From Volvariella volvacea V23 (Eukaryota; Basidiomycota; Agaricomycetes; Agaricales; Pluteaceae), in NCBI GenBank assembly GCA_000349905.1, contig KB722737.1, positions 829,327 through 893,326 on the forward strand: DNA of 64,000 nt, read 5' to 3'. Position numbers and translations under genes: made by a program. How positions within the stretch are numbered: the stretch's first letter is position 1; each line of letters begins with the position of its first letter. Below, piece by piece: positions 1 to 10,630 of the stretch. Under the pieces are notes generated by a model. That model was not told where the DNA came from, did no database searches, and worked only from the letters and a program-made list of their open reading frames with translations.

Positions 1-1224
1 AGGCGATATCGTCTTGCAACAAGCGCGTCCTCCACGAGTTATACTGCCTCGGCTCGTGTTCGCCCATTACCACGCTGCTTTGCATGTCACTTCAGGGACC
101 CGGAGATCTTCCAGGCATACATTCATCCGAGATGTGCGACTTAGTCCTTTGTCTCCGTACGGACGCTGGGGTGCTCGTATCAGGTAGCAAGTATTCCACG
201 ACTTATCGATTGAGCGCCTTTATGTTGATTGACAAAAGGGTTGTATGACGTTGTCGCAGCTCAGGAAAAGGCGTGCTACCTTGGTCCGTTACTAGATCGG
301 GAAGTCGACTATCAAAAATGTACCAGGTTCTGGGGTGCATTCAAGCGGGGTAATTCCCCGTGATATGAACTCATGTTGGGCTGTGCCCATCGCATGCGAC
401 TAGACGAGGCACAAACCCGTTCATTAAACGCGCATTCAGGGACAACAGAATACATACACAAAGTTGCTATTGCCACCCTGATAGCCACAGAATAGCATGA
501 TACGGGCTCTGAAAATGCTCCATGGTCAGCGGACTTGATTTCAGCGCTAATTAATCAAAGGATTACCAACCGACAAAAGCCGCACTGTTCGGCATACTTA
601 CCAGCCAGCCCCTTCAAGGAACCATTATTTCAGTGACATCGAGTGCTGGATGATACCTTCGATCTTGGACAAGATAAGCTAACCACCACTTCACGCAACT
701 AGTCAGCAACGACAGGAAAACGAGGCTAATGCTCCACTCACCTCGCCATCATATCGCTATGCCTAGGCCCTAGTGACCCGCACTAAGATTCAACAAGACC
801 TGGAGCATAACTCAACTGCAAGTAAGGGAAACGTGTGCGTATAGCGCGAAGCAGGTGGCAACGGGTGTAACCTCCAACTTTCGTAACCAATACAGAGAAA
901 AGCCTAAATTCCTATTCCTGATTCTACAGATAATATATCACAAAAGGGAGCGTAATAAGCGTGATAGGACAGACAAGAAACCAAAAAGCAGAAAAGAAAG
1001 ACAAGGGAAGTGGGCTTGAATTAAAAGACTCGAAAGACTTTGGATCGGGAGACTGCGTTAAGCCAGTGCCAGTGTGACATAATTGTCCAAGGTATTAATT
1101 AATGCACACACAACAGCGTTTGGAAATCGTCCTGGGTCGATGAGTTGAATGGAACATTGTAGTGGATATCGTATACTTGGGTCCCTGCTGTCCGTATAGT
1201 AAGAGATTAAGAAAATTAGAGGTA
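1..1224. other. no gene recognised
   Basis: I see no protein-coding exon, RNA gene or repeat that I can support here. No long open frame covers the stretch on either strand and no splice-linked exon set gave a recognisable protein. It may hold the 3' region of the gene ending at 1225 or flanking sequence of a gene outside the window. Confidence 0.5.
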
Positions 1225-2617
1225 TTACTCGAAGGGGTTGGTACGACCGGCCTAGAAGTTGAGAGAGCGCATAAAGTCAGCAAGCCCCATCCTCAAACAC
1301 CGTAAATGATAGAAGGAAACGCAAGTTGAACAAAGAATCACAAGGACACGCACCTGGTAATCTCCTCCTCTATCCTTCCCCTCTCCACACCCGCACAACC
1401 ACTCATGCCACCATTTGACCTCCTTCTCTTCGTCATCCTGTTGCTGTCGTTGCCGCGGCTGCGGTCCATTTCTGTTCAGCTCTCTCGAATTGTCCGGTAC
1501 CATCTGTGGTATACGATCAATTGGCGGCGGGGTTCTAGGCGGTGGTATTGGCAGTGGTGCGGGTGGGGGTGGTTTACTCGACCTCTTCTTCTTGGGCACT
1601 TTCAAATGCGTATTGTCATCCTCCGCACCACCAGCTGTTTCCCGGTCTGTTGACGCCGCTGCTGTAGCTGGAGATGGCTCGGCAGTGATCGCAGCAGGAC
1701 CCGAACCCTTGGTAGGAATAGAAGCAGCGAAAGTTGCAGCAGTTGGCGTCGTCAAACTCGCATCCCCAGTCGTCGTCGATTTCCCTGCTTCATCAGAAAA
1801 GGGATTTTCCCCTCTCGGAGATGATCTTTCTGCGCTATTCCTCGCCGAATTTAGGTATGGTGTTGACGGACTGGCAGGTATAGCTTGTAGAGGCACACCA
1901 GCCTCTGCATCGGACAAGGGTATAGGGGCGGCTGAAGACGACGTTTCGGACGATCGTTTCCCGGATAGCAGCAAACTCGCTTTTCGTGTCACACCTGCAA
2001 TAAACGAAGTTGCTGCAGCTGGTATGGACGCGGCTGATGAATACAGCTCTTCCGAAGTTGCCCGCGTGCTTGTGCCATTGGGGTTTGGTGAGGCTGAGGA
2101 GTCGATGCTCGTTGACTTGGGTGTGGTGACGGTGCTGTCATAACCGAGATTTTGACTCTCTCTAGCCGCCTTTCTCTTTGCCCTCTCTGCTATTTCCCAT
2201 CGCCTTAGCGTCTATTATGACCGCGTTTACGAAGAACAATGGAACGTATTGATTTATATCGGGTACGGGAGAACCAGTAGCGAGTAATAAGTGAGCACGG
2301 AGATAGTTCGCACTCTTGGAGCAGTCACTCACCTCCTCAACCCTTCTCGTCTCCGCTTCTTCATCTGTCATAGGAGGGTATGATCCATGCTCCACAGGAG
2401 AATTCAAAGCTTCCTGGGATTGGCTTCCCGGTATATATCCACCATACTGCTTAGCTTTTCCCTTGTTAATGGTGGGTGGTGGTGATAGGGTATCTACCGC
2501 TTCAGGATCATTGTCGTCTGACGGAGCAAGAAGATGAGAGACACGGTCATCATCGGATGGCGCAGGAGACGGAGGCGAAGAGGGCAATAGGATGGGAGCT
2601 GGTTGGGAGGAGGACAT
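1225..2617 (-). CDS. proline-rich conserved fungal protein, function unknown
   Basis: Three coding exons fit together in phase: 2617-2333, 2184-1354 and 1251-1225, giving about 380 residues. The first exon starts with a Ser/Pro-rich region (MSSSQPAPILLPSS). The exon 1/2 junction reads RRVEERAKRKAARES, a basic helical stretch. A long low-complexity Ser/Thr/Ala/Pro region follows, then a basic KKKR patch and a polyproline run (about residues 300-325). The C-terminus reads WWHEWLCGCGEGKDRGGDYQ and is completed by a nine-codon last exon, AGRTNPFE plus stop. The order and the aromatic/Cys/Gly tail look like a conserved basidiomycete protein of unknown role; I do not recognise a named domain. The start is the first ATG of the open frame. 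The exon phases and the clean tail support the model; function is not inferred. Confidence 0.7.
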
Positions 2618-2887
2618 GAGAGGCCGGAGTTTACTGCGTCATGAATATTCAACGAGTCGATCCCATCAAAGTCTCGATGCGAAAATCACACAATTTGTAT
2701 CGCACACAGCCCAAGTCTATCACTAAACCCGAGCAACACAAAATTGGTTCATTGTCAACTGTTCATTGAATTGATCTCTAATTATTATCGGGAAGGCAGT
2801 GGTATATTAGAACTATAAGTAACACAGTGTTGCGATTCCCAAAAGGTCCGATGAAAATCATCCAAATAATTCAGAGCAGCGCATAAA

Positions 2888-4264
2888 TCAGAATCGTCCA
2901 TCGGTTTTACGACCGCCTTGCATCATGACTCCTTCGTCATATTCGGAGCTGTTATCATCAGCGTAGTAGTTCCTCAATCCAGAAGCTTTGGGTGCACTAA
3001 AGATGTGCCCCTGCATGTCGTCCGATCCGTTATCACGGTTATAGGTGTTTCTTCGTCCACTGGTTGCCGAAAGAATTGAGTTACGAGCTGTCTCCCGCAT
3101 TTGAAGGAGGTTTTGATGGAAGGCATTCTAACATGCGATTTTAGAAAGAATATCAAAACTATGATTCCCCCGACACTCACCTGTTCGCGCCAGTACTGGA
3201 TACGCTTCTCACGCTCCTCTTCTCTTTGCTTGCGGTGGACAACAAACAGACTGATCAGCGTTCCAAACATGCCTAGGCATCGTCAGCCATTGCGCAAGGT
3301 CAAGTGTTGCGGAAATGGTTCTCACCCCCAAAGATGCCGAGGGCGACAATGACATAAACCCAGATGCCGAAGTGATGGGGGGTTGATGCGTCTTGGCCAC
3401 AGTATCCGTTGGCCATGCAATTCCAGGAGTCACACCTGTCCAAAAGTGAATAGATTTCACAATGACTGACTATATGACGCACTCCTTATCAGCTGTGCAA
3501 GCAGCTCCAATAGGTTTGTTTCGCAAGCACACTCGCTGTTGTGCATCGCAGTACAAGCCAATACGGCAGTTACCACTGGTCGAGCATTAATTTGAGAGCA
3601 AACAGGATGAAGTGGAGTCAACCTACCGTGAGACGATGTTGATAAACTCGCCAGCCGGCTCATAGGCAATGTAAGCAGTATTTTCAACTTCGCAGGGTAG
3701 TCCGACAGTCACATTAGCCCACCTAATTCCGGTTAAAATTGGCCATTCAAAGTGGAGGAGAGGCTTACATGCAGACGTTATTCAAGCAAACTGATCCATT
3801 GAAGTTCTGTCCCCGCCCAGTGGTATCAGCAAGTTCCCTGAAATTTGGAGGAGCCTGGCACTGATCTAAACACCGCCCATTCGTTATTATCTCACTTCAC
3901 CCTATTCACCCGACAGAAAAAGACACTCGCCATCTCTGTTCAGCTGGCACGAACTCCCGACCTCAAGCAATGGTTGGCAGGCATCCGCTTCATCAGGGCA
4001 GAACTCTCCCCTAGGGCATTTATCGGGAACAATGTCTGGGTCTTCGGCGTAACCGAACGGGAAATCATCTCTTCTGCATCCTTTGTGGACGCAGGTGCCA
4101 TTGGCGGCACAGTAGGTTTGTTCATTGCAGTTACTCCAGAATTGATAAGTTCCTATTTGAAGACGATTATCGCCCTGTGAACAAGGCCCTCCCGCACCGA
4201 CGTCTCCTGCTCGGGCAGTGAGGTATAGGTTGGAGATAAAGAGAGCGACTGGAAGGAGTTTCAT
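2888..4264 (-). CDS. cysteine-rich type I membrane protein
   Basis: The product starts with a signal peptide (MKLLPVALFISNLYLTARAG), followed by a Cys-rich ectodomain spread over several small exons. Visible pieces are GGPCSQGDNRLQIGTYQF, NEQTYCAANGTCVHKGCRR, CQAPPNFRELADTTGRG, NGSVCLNNVCMWANVTVG, CDAQQRVCLRNKPIGAACTA and CDSWNCMANGYCGQ. One transmembrane helix of about 25 residues follows (FGIWVYVIVALGIFGG then FGTLISLFVV), then a basic cytosolic stretch (HRKQREEEREKRIQYWREQ) and an acidic tail ending GGRKTDGRF. N-glycosylation sequons (NGT, NGS, NVT) sit in the ectodomain. First intron example: donor at TCGG|GTGAAT near 3909, joining in phase to DQCQAPPN. This is probably a plasma-membrane or secretory-pathway protein of a fungal family with no known function. 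The paired CxxxxxxC spacing suggests small disulfide modules. Confidence 0.75.
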
Positions 4265-4504
4265 CCGTTTTGAACAATTAAAAGAGAGGAACGAAAGAGA
4301 GAGGGGGACGAGAATAAGGTCGGAGGGGAAGAGGGAAAGGCTTGGACTCTTGTGGTCTCTGCTAAGCCGACGACAGCAGAGCGCTCTACATCAATATTTG
4401 CTCTTGTTGTCTAAATTTTCCTTTTATGGCAAATTAGCTTGTACCGCCGGCAAACCCAACAGCCATGAGGCTTCCGGGCTTCCTCCAGACGACCAGTACC
4501 GACG

Positions 4505-5449
4505 ATGGGTCTGCTAGATTTTGTGAAAGCAGTATTTGATGCTCTGTGCGGCTTAGCCACCTCCCAGCCCGCGCCATCGCCCCAACCAGGGCACCCTACA
4601 AGTCACCCAGTCGTACGTTTGCATCAAACTTGCTTCTAGCCTATTTCAGTCATCCATTAAAACCACCAGGACCACATCCCATTAGGTGACACAAACCCTG
4701 CTTCTCTCAGAGCTCGAGCCAATGAGGAAGGTGATAAGATGGCTCGGTGCTTCCAAGAAAGCCACGAGGCTTATGCTCGAGGGGATGGTGCTGCCGCCAA
4801 AACCTTATCCAACCAAGGCAAAGCGCACCAGCAGAATATGGAGCGCCTGAACAGACAGGCCAGTCAGCTTATCTTTGACCGTGAGTTGCTTCGCCTGTTC
4901 TACCCGAGGTTGTGCTGATATTTGCCGCAGAGAACAATAAGGTACGCGTGTATATGCGTGGTATTGCCCGAACATCTCTAACAGTTTTATCGGTTCACTA
5001 GGGTAGACCCCCTGGTGAGATTGACCTACACGGTCTATATGTGAAGGAAGCCATCGCCTACACAGATGAAGCACTGGAGAACGCCAAGGGTCGGGGCATA
5101 ACCGAATTGCGCGTAATCGTTGGTTCGTACTTGGGACTGTCTTGCGAGCCGAATGCACGGATTGAATAAGTATGCTTCCAGGGAAAGGCTTGCATTCGAC
5201 CGGCGGAAATGCCAAGATTAAGCCTGCCATTGAAGAATTAATGAGAAAGTGAGCATATGCTTATCCTTTGCCCACGGACGACCTGGCTCACCATCTACAT
5301 TCCCAAGGCACCGGCTGCAAGCAGAGCTTGACCCCCGCAATGCAGGCGTTCTCATCATACAAATCAATTCGACAACCAACCGTGGCTTTGGTGCTGATGA
5401 GCTTACCCGTCGCATCGAGCACAAGGATAGCGAATGTATCATAATGTAG
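4505..5449 (+). CDS. DUF1771 and Smr domain protein
   Basis: The N-terminal exon begins MGLLDFVKAVFDALCGLATS. It is followed by a DUF1771-type helical region (RARANEEGDKMARCFQESH, then AYARGDGAAAKTLSNQGKAH) and a small MutS-related (Smr) domain: the signature IDLHGLYVKEA, the strand TELRVIVGKG and the loop KGLHSTGGNAKIKPAIEEL. This DUF1771-Smr pairing is that of the fungal/animal N4BP2 C-terminal and yeast YPL199c proteins. Smr domains in that family act as nucleic-acid endonucleases or binding modules, with the D-L-H-G and G-x-G-x-H-S motifs forming the active surface; both are present. The gene has several short introns (donors such as GTACGT near 4612). The C-terminus ends RRIEHKDSECIIM at a TAG. 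It converges with the antizyme gene on the other strand. Confidence 0.85.
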
Positions 5450-5601
5450 CGTATACTTGCTGTTTATACCCTTCAGTATTCTTGGACACACATCACGCAT
5501 CTTGGAATGACTATACCATGATATATTTGGGACGAGGATGATACAAAGAAAAAGAGAGAGAAAAAAGAGAAAATGGTGAGATAATTAATGTCAGGACATC
5601 G

Positions 5602-6808
5602 CTACATTTCCAAGCCAACAAGAACGACATTGGGATTTGCTGGGAAGATGGGCTTAGTCACCACTGTACCACCAACATACATGAGGGCATGAAGGAGGCC
5701 ACTCAATAGAGGCGAGCTCTTTTCCAACGAGATGATGAGGCACTGACAATTAAGATTGTCATCTGCGAGATCCAGGAGAGCAACGATGCTGCAAACAAAA
5801 AAGTTAGAAACAATAATGATGATGCAAGAATGGCGTAAAACTTCACCTCTCTCTCAAACCCACAGCCTCTGCACGCTTGCCATCAACATACAGCGTTTTT
5901 GGCTGGCCTGGCATTTCTACAACCACGCCTTCAAAAGTGGCACCCAACTCTGATACAGTGATTGATATGCTCTTGGCATGAGGTAAAATTGTAAGCCCAT
6001 CTTTCGGGAATAGGTTCATTAGGAAATCAAGTGCATCGTTGGTGGATTGAGTTGGCGAAGACGTCATCGATTGGCCATCGTCATACCCACTCCCATTGTC
6101 GGGGGTCAAGGGAGGAGTCGACATGTCGGACAAAGTCCGCTTTGGAATATCGCGGGGTAAAGTAGGACCATGCTGGATAGGCTTGAAGTCAAACGGGGGT
6201 AACGTTGGCGAATTGGGAGTTGTTGACGTAGGCGATTGGGTGGTGTCGTTAGATTTGATTGATGACGACGATGTAGACGATGAAAAGAAAGAGAATTCGG
6301 GAGAAGAGGATAAGGAATTAGTAGAAAGGGGGGAGGAGAAAACAGACGCCGGACTGCCTGTCACCCAGTCCGACGACCCTCTGTCTGGAGGGCATTTTGC
6401 CTTAGGGACGTCAAAAGCGCCACTGTGAAAATGAGCACAAAACAGGACAGTGAGAGCATTAATAATGATATCCATATTCAGAAGGCAATTTTACATACCC
6501 TGGGCCCGCCAGAGAAGGTAGTGGAATAGTAGTACAAGTCATCGTTGCCCTGCATGTGGCAGACGGCAAGAACGCTTGGCTCAGTGGTGTCGCAGAAGGC
6601 AGCCCCATCTCCAACGGCTCGACGACCGTTGCTGCATTTTAAAAGCGTCCAAGAGAAAGCGCAGACAAAGCGTGGTCAGCTACAGATTCCGAAATGCCGC
6701 GGCCGCACAGGAGGAGAAAGCTGTGGAAAACGGCGGAGAGGAGATGGCTTACGTGGGGCAAAGACTAGATTTGGGTTTGGTAAAATTCGACATGACTGCC
6801 ATTGACAT
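5602..6808 (-). CDS. ornithine decarboxylase antizyme (+1 frameshift gene)
   Basis: Antizyme binds ornithine decarboxylase and sends it to the proteasome, limiting polyamine synthesis. Exons 6808-6753, 6631-6499, 6422-5847 and 5788-5602 join in phase. The zero frame is 66 codons, starts MSMAVMSNFTKPKS and ends FSGGPRWRF at UGA (6413-6411). A +1 shift after UUU (6416-6414) resumes with DVPKAKCPPDRG and runs about 250 codons more, total about 316 residues. The second frame has a Ser/Thr-rich spacer, then the conserved antizyme core: LYVDGKRAEAVGLRESIVAL, LLDLADDNLNCQCLIISLE and the Gly-rich C-terminal strand GLLHALMYVGGTVVTKP, equivalent to the animal FSFLGFEIVRPG region. PRWRF-UGA-DVP parallels animal antizyme PRWCS-UGA. 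A no-frameshift alternative (using the AAG acceptor at about 6401) keeps frame but uses a weaker splice site. The start is the first ATG; 6802 is an alternative. Confidence 0.85.
6411..6416 (-). promoter_or_regulatory. +1 programmed frameshift site UUU_UGA (antizyme)
   Basis: On the minus strand the codons read CGC UUU UGA CGU CCC. UUU is the last sense codon and UGA (complement of 6413-6411) closes the 66-codon zero frame. Skipping U at 6413 puts the ribosome in the frame that encodes the rest of antizyme without another stop. In known antizymes this shift is stimulated by polyamines, so the site is the likely feedback sensor. It lies 10-12 bases into exon 3, after the intron at 6498-6423. 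Confidence 0.8.
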
Positions 6809-7216
6809 ACAGTGCCAACTTGATAGCTTGTTAGGGGTGTTTTGCGGTGTTGAAGTGCGCAGGTGGATTGGACTTTGCTTCGGACTGAGCGAGGTGATGG
6901 TGGTGTCTCAGGAACCAGGTGACGATAGGAGTTCCGCAACTCTTGGGGCCCTGACTAAGCACGCGGCAACCCCCGAACCTTCTTCCAGATTCCCTCTGGG
7001 CCATCAACGCAGTCAACATCGAAAACAGCGACCGCCGCAAGACGTGAGTATGCCCCCATTCCGTGCCAGGGATCCATCGTGCTGGTCCATCAGCCTCGCC
7101 TGGCCGACCCATGTCGATTTTACCGCTGTCCAGAGCGATTGACCAGTGGATGCGATCTCGGGAGTCTGGATGTCCTTGGAACTGACCCAACTCTTTGCAG
7201 CACCTAGATCGCAAAA
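6809..7216. promoter_or_regulatory. shared divergent promoter, antizyme / RPS2
   Basis: About 410 bases separate the antizyme start (-) from the RPS2 start (+). On the plus strand a probable 5'-UTR intron of RPS2 runs from GTGAGT at 7044 to the acceptor CTCTTTGCAG ending at 7200, 157 nt and longer than typical introns here. I looked in it for snoRNA C/D boxes and found no convincing pair. Confidence 0.5.
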
Positions 7217-8102
7217 ATGGCCGACGCAGCACCCAGAGGACGTGGTGGATTTGGACGTGGACGTGGTGAGCGTGGCCGTGGCCGCAGAGGACCCCGCCGT
7301 GGCGCTCGCAAGGAGGAAGGTGGCGACTGGTATGTGTCACGATAATCCTAATTATCTGGCACCAGTACCGATATATGCTCCCATCTGCACATAGGGTTCC
7401 CGTAACCAAGCTCGGTCGCCTCGTCAAGGGCCAAAAGATCAAGTCCATGGAAGAAATCTACCTCTTCTCCCTCCCCGTCAAGGAGTACCAAATTATCGAC
7501 CACTTCCTTCCCAAGCTCAAGGATGAGGTTATGAAAATCATGCCCGTCCAGAAGCAAACACGTGCCGGTCAACGTACCCGCTTCAAGGCATTCGTTGCCA
7601 TTGGTGATTTCGATGGACATGTTGGTCTCGGTGTCAAGTGTGCAAAGGAAGTCGCCACCGCCATCCGTGGTGCCATCATCCTCGCCAAACTTTCCGTCAT
7701 TCCCGTCCGCAGGGGTTACTGGGGTGCCGCCCTTGGTGAGCCTCACACAGTGCCCTCAAAGGTCAGCGGTAAGGTCGGTTCAGTCATGTGCCGACTTATC
7801 CCTGCTCCTCGTGGTACTGGTATTGTCGCTGCTCCCGCATCAAAACGATTGCTCCAACTTGCTGGTGTGCAAGACGTCTACACACAATCGAAGGGTTCGA
7901 CTGCAACAATGGGTAACTTCTTGAAAGCTACTTTCGCTGCAGTACGTATCACCGTCAGCCAAACTATGATTATGACTAATAATTGCTGCAGATCACGAAG
8001 ACATACGCCTTCCTTACACCCGATCTCTGGCGCGAGATTGCTCTATCCAAGTTCCCTTACGATGAGCACAGTGACTTCCTACAGACTAACAAGAAGCTCT
8101 GA
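7217..8102 (+). CDS. RPS2: 40S ribosomal protein S2 (uS5)
   Basis: Structural protein of the small ribosomal subunit, near the mRNA entry and decoding centre. Exons 7217-7329, 7395-7941 and 7992-8102 give 256 residues, normal for eukaryotic uS5. The N-terminus has the RGG-type tract ([18 protein letters not shown]) typical of S2. The S5 N-domain ([14 protein letters not shown], then [20 protein letters not shown]) and C-domain ([20 protein letters not shown], then [16 protein letters not shown]) are complete, followed by [20 protein letters not shown] and a C-terminal LQTNKKL. Both introns have standard GTATGT/GTACGT donors. The first intron falls directly after the RGG domain codons, a position common in fungal RPS2. 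A probable extra intron lies in the 5' UTR. It is divergent to the antizyme gene. Confidence 0.97.
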
Positions 8103-8331
8103 TCGGGCTGTTAGTTGTCTTCCCTTATTCTCTCTTTTTTTCTTCGCTGTTTTTATCGCTACAAAATACACCCTGCATGTACCCATGTATCATTGATCTC
8201 ATGAGGTTTTCGAGCGCGAGTGTGAGGAGGGATATCCATCAATTCCATATAACAAACAGAAACACATTGACCACAAGGGTAGGCAACAGAAACTGAAGAA
8301 CGAAAGTCGAACTAAAATGCATAATCAACCA

Positions 8332-10630
8332 TCATACATCCGAAATATTGTCAGACGCAGCTGGGTCGTATCGTGAAACAAGCAAGGGTAATTGGCTTCC
8401 GGCAGTGAACTGTCCAGAGATGTATGGGCGAGTTAACACCCTGCACATGGAAAACGGTAATTGTCAGTCTTCTGCAAAACAAGCGAAAGAGGGAGTGTAC
8501 AACATACACATTCGCTTTGAAGATCTTGACACCGGCTTCTTGGAATACAAAGTTAGTTAGCAGGATATAGAGGAATGTTTTGATCTCAATTATGGAGAAT
8601 CGCATCCCAATGCATGACTGGAGGTAGAATAGCGTTAGAACGGAGGAAGGGGAGTGGAAGGACATCTGCATACCCTAGGACCAGCTGAAAATGTGAGTGT
8701 ATTTGAGAATAAACCAGGTTGATGTTGTACAAGTGGTGGTAGATTGTCCCATCTATCCGGGCTGCAAGCAGGTAACGAGGTGACAAACCAATGTTAGGGT
8801 GTGTTAAAGCCGGGCATAGAGGAAGAGCAACTTACTTGAACTCCCAGGCATCCTCTCCCCACACCGTTTTATCGAGGTTGAATGCTTCGATGGAGACGTG
8901 AATAAAGCTCCCTTTGGCTATTTTGATGCCGCCCCCGTCACTTCCTGTTTGGCTGGGCTTCTGCTTCGAGTTCTTCGGGCCATCATTGCTTTCGCCCCCG
9001 AAATCATCGCCAGTAGCGCTAGCAGTGGTATCGTGTGAGATATCCATCCCACCCCCTTCGATAGTTCCATCATGCTTATGCACGGGGTACATAGTCGGAA
9101 TGACATCATCCTGCGTCGCCACCCGTATTGAGGAATGAACAGGCGGAATAAGCCTCACAACCTCCCTCGTAACGTTATGCAAGTACGGGAGCGTTGAGAT
9201 GGTGCTATACAGTGATTGGATTTCTTCGTCTGTTAGTGTTGCAATTGAGGGTAGTGCCGTCGCGGAGCTAGAGTCGCCGTTATTCAGGACGGAAAGGAGC
9301 TCTGTACGGAGGCGGGTTTGGACTTGTGGATGCTGCGCGAGCAGCCAGAGGGCCCAGGTCACGGTTAGCGAGGAAGTGTCGGATCCTGCGAATAGGAATG
9401 TATTGATGTTATGTAGGAGGTCTTCATCGTTGATGCGGTGTTTAGGAGGTAAGTCCGTAGCCATGTTGGATTTAACTGGTGGTTACGCGGTAAGTTCAAA
9501 CGTCAAGCGAGTGACTGACGAAGGCACGCACTAAGCAGGCTGAGGAGATCACGCCCAGTATAAGAGGACCCCTCCTTTTCGCATTCAATAATCTTGCGTT
9601 TCTTTTCTTGGATGAGCTGGCCTGCTACACGATGGATCACACCGTGGCATCGCTGGATAGTACGATACGAATGATTATACTAGATGATTTTAATTTTCAA
9701 GGCGAAAACGGAGTGTGATAATGGACTCACGAGCCATGGATATAGCTGGGGAAGGTAAATTGAGACTAATGTTCTCAAATGACTTCCCTGAGATACCGCG
9801 ACCTCGAACATCTCCTTATATGCGGCGAAAAGTTCATTATCCTCGTTCTGGATTGCATTGAAGTGGTAGTCGAAGCCTAGGATGTGGGTCAACCGGATGT
9901 CACATGACAGGCGTATACCCCGTAGCTTACCAGCTAGTCCAATAACATCAAACGTAGCTCGACTGACCCAATGACATACGTCGAGCTTGATTGCCTCATT
10001 TGCACACTCCTTCGGGCGCTCCTCGATGAGTGACATCCATTTATCCTTCAGTTCATTGCCTACATGGAATACGACAGGTTCGAGAGCTCTCATATTCTGA
10101 ATAGAGAAAGCAGGCGTAGCAACTCGCCGTTGGCGTTTGTGCACCTGTCCTTCAGCTGATAGCATTCCACAACCAATGAGACTTGTTATGAGCCGTCGGG
10201 ACTGCCATGGTTTCTCATATATTTGAGAGTTTTTTAGCACATAGTGCATGGCCACAGGGTCAGTCGTCACTAGTCGCGGCTCCCACTAAAGATTAAGATC
10301 AGGCGGATTGAATAGATTACGATACAGGATAGCTCACAGGACCAACACCCCGAATGCGGAAGGATTTTCCATAACGCTGGTCGCAGATCTCGTGAACGCG
10401 CGGAGACTTTACCGGTCTGCAATTGTAACGGTAAAAGGCTTCTTAACATCCAACACCACGCAAAATACTCACTTGAGGAAGATATCCAAATGGTTACCAA
10501 AAAAGCTAGGTAAAGGTGGGCCAGCAAGTTCGTACATGGGATTCAGCCATGGTACAATGAAGTACAGATACACCAGAAACAAGAGTGCTGCGGCGCAGAG
10601 GGCTAGCCCGCACAGAACGACGAAGTGCAT
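8332..10630 (-). CDS. cytochrome P450 monooxygenase
   Basis: Membrane-bound heme monooxygenase of the ER. The product starts MHFVVLCGLALCAAALLFLV, a signal-anchor helix, then a Pro-rich hinge (ELAGPPLPSFFGNH). Later landmarks are the C-helix WxxxR-type region (MLSAEGQVHKRQRRVATPAF), the I-helix AGSDTSSLTVTWALWLLAQH, the K-helix ExxR (TREVVRLIPPVHSS) and the heme loop FSAGPRSCIG. The heme loop is split by an intron after PR and continues with MRFSIIEIKTFLYILLTNFV. The last exon ends LLVSRYDPAASDNISDV. About eight or more exons carry short introns. A low-complexity, acidic, Gly/Ser-rich loop of about 50 residues is inserted between the beta-1 strands and the PERF region. An upstream in-frame ATG at 10792 exists, but 10630 gives the classical anchor. 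Substrate cannot be inferred; no biosynthetic cluster partners are near. Confidence 0.92.

Noticed and set aside
1415..2143. 242-codon plus-strand frame
   Set aside because: Antisense shadow of exon 2 of the proline-rich protein; the minus-strand model has consistent splice phases and a clean C-terminus.
6560..6631. CAC_UGA_G as the antizyme frameshift site
   Set aside because: It would need a 54-nt intron with a poor GTAGCT donor. The model with one GTAAGC-TGCAG intron keeps the zero frame open through YYYSTTFSGGPRWRF and puts the shift at UUU_UGA, matching the family's codon position.
6831..7448. 205-codon minus-strand frame over the RPS2 start
   Set aside because: Overlaps the RPS2 5' UTR and first exon antisense, has no recognisable content and would run into the antizyme promoter.
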